From: JBHIBA01 sp046758845
GTDB taxonomy: Bacteria > UBA8248 > JACPRG01 > G963555815
Assembly: GCA_046758845.1 (NCBI GenBank)
Contig: JBHIBA010000283.1
Coordinates: 1 to 6,090 of the forward strand
DNA: 6,090 bases
Direction of reading: 5' to 3'
Made by a program: the position numbers and the translations under genes. Position 1 is the stretch's first letter, and each line of letters opens with the position of its first letter. Positions 5,557 through 6,090 of this stretch are shown one piece after another. Under the pieces are notes generated by a model. That model was not told the DNA's origin, did not search any database, and saw only the letters and a list, made by a program, of their open reading frames with translations.

Positions 5557-5908
5557 GCTGCCCGGTCACATCTCCTGGATGACGCCCGCCGCCAAGGTGG
5601 GGAACCTCCTGTTCACCGGAGGCCAGGTGCCTCGTCATCCCAAAACCCTGGAGATCCCGAAAGACTTCGAAAGCCAGGTTCGGCAGTGCATGGAAAACCT
5701 AAAAACTGTCGTGGAAGCCGCCGGCGGGGGGATGAAGGACTTTATCCGTATGACCGTATACCTCACCGACATGAAGAACTGGGAGGCCCTGAACAAGGTC
5801 TACCGGCAGTACATCAACGAGGAGAAACCCCCTGCGCGCCTGTGCGTCCAGGCGGGCCTCAACGTCGACTACCAGGTCGAGATCGACGGAATCGCCGTCA
5901 TCGGCTGA
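5528..5908 (+). CDS. RidA (YjgF/YER057c/UK114) family protein
   Basis: RidA proteins form cytosolic trimers that hydrolyse reactive enamine/imine intermediates; related Rid subfamilies sit in catabolic operons and act on pathway-specific intermediates. The 126 residues match the usual length of about 125-130. Family landmarks: LLFTGGQVP (27-35, usual f-SGQ-P with Ser replaced by Thr-Gly), VRQCMENLKTVVEAAGGGMKD (51-71, the central helix), MTVYLTDMKNW (75-85), VYRQY (91-95), PPARLCVQAGL (101-111) with the key Arg104, and VEIDGIAVIG (117-126) with Glu118. Arg104 and Glu118 correspond to the substrate-carboxylate Arg and the Glu of active RidA, so imine deaminase activity is plausible. It is transcribed away from the transporter operon, probably from 5251-5280, and its TGA is fused as TGATG to the next start. 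Confidence 0.94.
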   Translation: MPWEAVKSNKLPGHISWMTPAAKVGNLLFTGGQVPRHPKTLEIPKDFESQVRQCMENLKTVVEAAGGGMKDFIRMTVYLTDMKNWEALNKVYRQYINEEKPPARLCVQAGLNVDYQVEIDGIAVIG

Positions 5909-5949
5909 TGAGCGACCCGGACCGCCGGCTATACGAAAAGTGCGTGTAG
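5908..5949 (+). pseudogene. N-terminal stub resembling a carboxymuconolactone decarboxylase family gene
   Basis: The ATG at 5908-5910 shares its A with the RidA TGA (TGATG), the arrangement of a translationally coupled next gene. The 13 residues MSDPDRRLYEKCV resemble the start of PcaC/CMD-family proteins, which commonly begin with an acidic stretch then RYExG(V/L)xVRRxVLG. TAG at 5947-5949 ends it where GxVR is expected; single G-to-T changes in EKG-V-E would give the EKC-V-stop seen. Reading through the TAG, the same frame stays open to the window edge (47 codons). It includes GGFFVKPPPWTPRKT, faintly like the family's WGexWxRPGLxRKT. It may be a decayed gene, a truncated one, or a real gene corrupted by poor contig-end sequence. 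CMD members include gamma-carboxymuconolactone decarboxylase of aromatic catabolism. The assignment rests on very few residues. Confidence 0.4.
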
Positions 5950-5984
5950 CCACGATTTGGTAGGAGGGTTGAAAGCCCAAATTC

Positions 5985-6051
5985 CCAGGGGGCGTTTTTG
6001 AAACCCAACTGGATAGCCCATGGGGGCTTTTTTGTAAAACCGCCCCCCTGG
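5985..6051. repeat. Inverted repeat with a nested hairpin near the window end
   Basis: CCAGGGGGCGTTTT (5985-5998) is complementary to AAAACCGCCCCCCTGG (6036-6051) apart from two single-base bulges, over a 37-nt loop. The loop itself holds AGCCC/GGGCT (6015-6028). The segments 5984-6012 and 6017-6051 also resemble each other directly (CCCA, G-run, C, T-run, AAACC, CTGG). Homopolymer density here is far above the rest of the window. It could be a terminator structure, a small palindromic element or assembly noise. Confidence 0.5.
6015..6033 (+). terminator. Possible intrinsic terminator of the RidA unit
   Basis: AGCCC (6015-6019), loop ATGG and GGGCT (6024-6028) are followed at once by a T-run (6028-6033), which is the form of a Rho-independent terminator on the plus strand. 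The stem has only five pairs but is GC-rich, and it lies about 110 nt after the RidA stop. If the stretch is instead a corrupted coding region, the match is accidental. Confidence 0.4.
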
Positions 6052-6090
6052 ACCCCCCGAAAAACTTTTGACGGCCCGGCATTGCATGGC

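Noticed and set aside
5699..6082. Minus-strand 127-codon frame opposite RidA
   Set aside because: It is the antisense shadow of the RidA frame, which carries the family motifs and a strong ribosome site.
1..6090. CRISPR array, tRNA or rRNA gene, transposase, toxin-antitoxin or defence system
   Set aside because: No spaced direct repeats, no tRNA cloverleaf or rRNA-like sequence, and no transposase or nuclease motifs were seen on either strand.

Overview
The window is GC-rich (about 60% by eye) and densely coding. It looks like chromosomal DNA of a Gram-negative (diderm) bacterium, because the substrate-binding protein carries a cleavable signal peptide with no lipobox cysteine. Gene content and style (UbiD decarboxylase beside an NMT1/SsuA-like ABC importer, a stand-alone 3-hydroxyacyl-CoA dehydrogenase and a RidA protein) recall catabolic islands of proteobacteria and of uncultured soil or groundwater lineages. 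I cannot fix the taxon from sequence alone.

Layout. Positions 1-5002 hold one minus-strand gene train, read right to left: 3-hydroxyacyl-CoA dehydrogenase (4070-5002, TTG start), ABC ATPase (3170-4057), ABC permease (2391-3173, ATGA overlap with the ATPase), periplasmic binding protein (1367-2365, strong Shine-Dalgarno), and a UbiD-family decarboxylase (1-1225, cut by the window edge). The first four genes are separated by 12 nt, -4 nt and 25 nt, so they are almost certainly one operon. UbiD follows after 141 nt of GC-rich spacer with hairpins and probably belongs to the same transcript.

Positions 5003-5527 look gene-poor but hold three things: the C-terminal 30-46 codons of a second, otherwise missing binding protein (5049-5189, minus strand); a good sigma70-like promoter facing right (5251-5280); and a short plus-strand ORF with its own Shine-Dalgarno (5374-5556) that may be the remains of a small gene. 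Next comes an intact RidA-family gene (5528-5908). Joined to its stop codon by TGATG is the first 13 codons of what resembles a carboxymuconolactone-decarboxylase-family gene, which then breaks down. The last ~140 nt are rich in homopolymers and carry nested inverted repeats. They could be a terminator region, a decayed gene or poor contig-end sequence.

How the genes fit together (inference): the ABC system imports a small organic, probably carboxylated or aromatic, compound. UbiD would carry out a prenylated-FMN-dependent (de)carboxylation, the dehydrogenase a beta-oxidation-like step, and RidA would remove reactive enamine/imine by-products. Nothing here identifies the substrate, and no UbiX (the prFMN synthase) is visible. 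The novelty lies in the unassigned UbiD-importer combination and in the broken genes at the right-hand side, not in any defence or mobile system.
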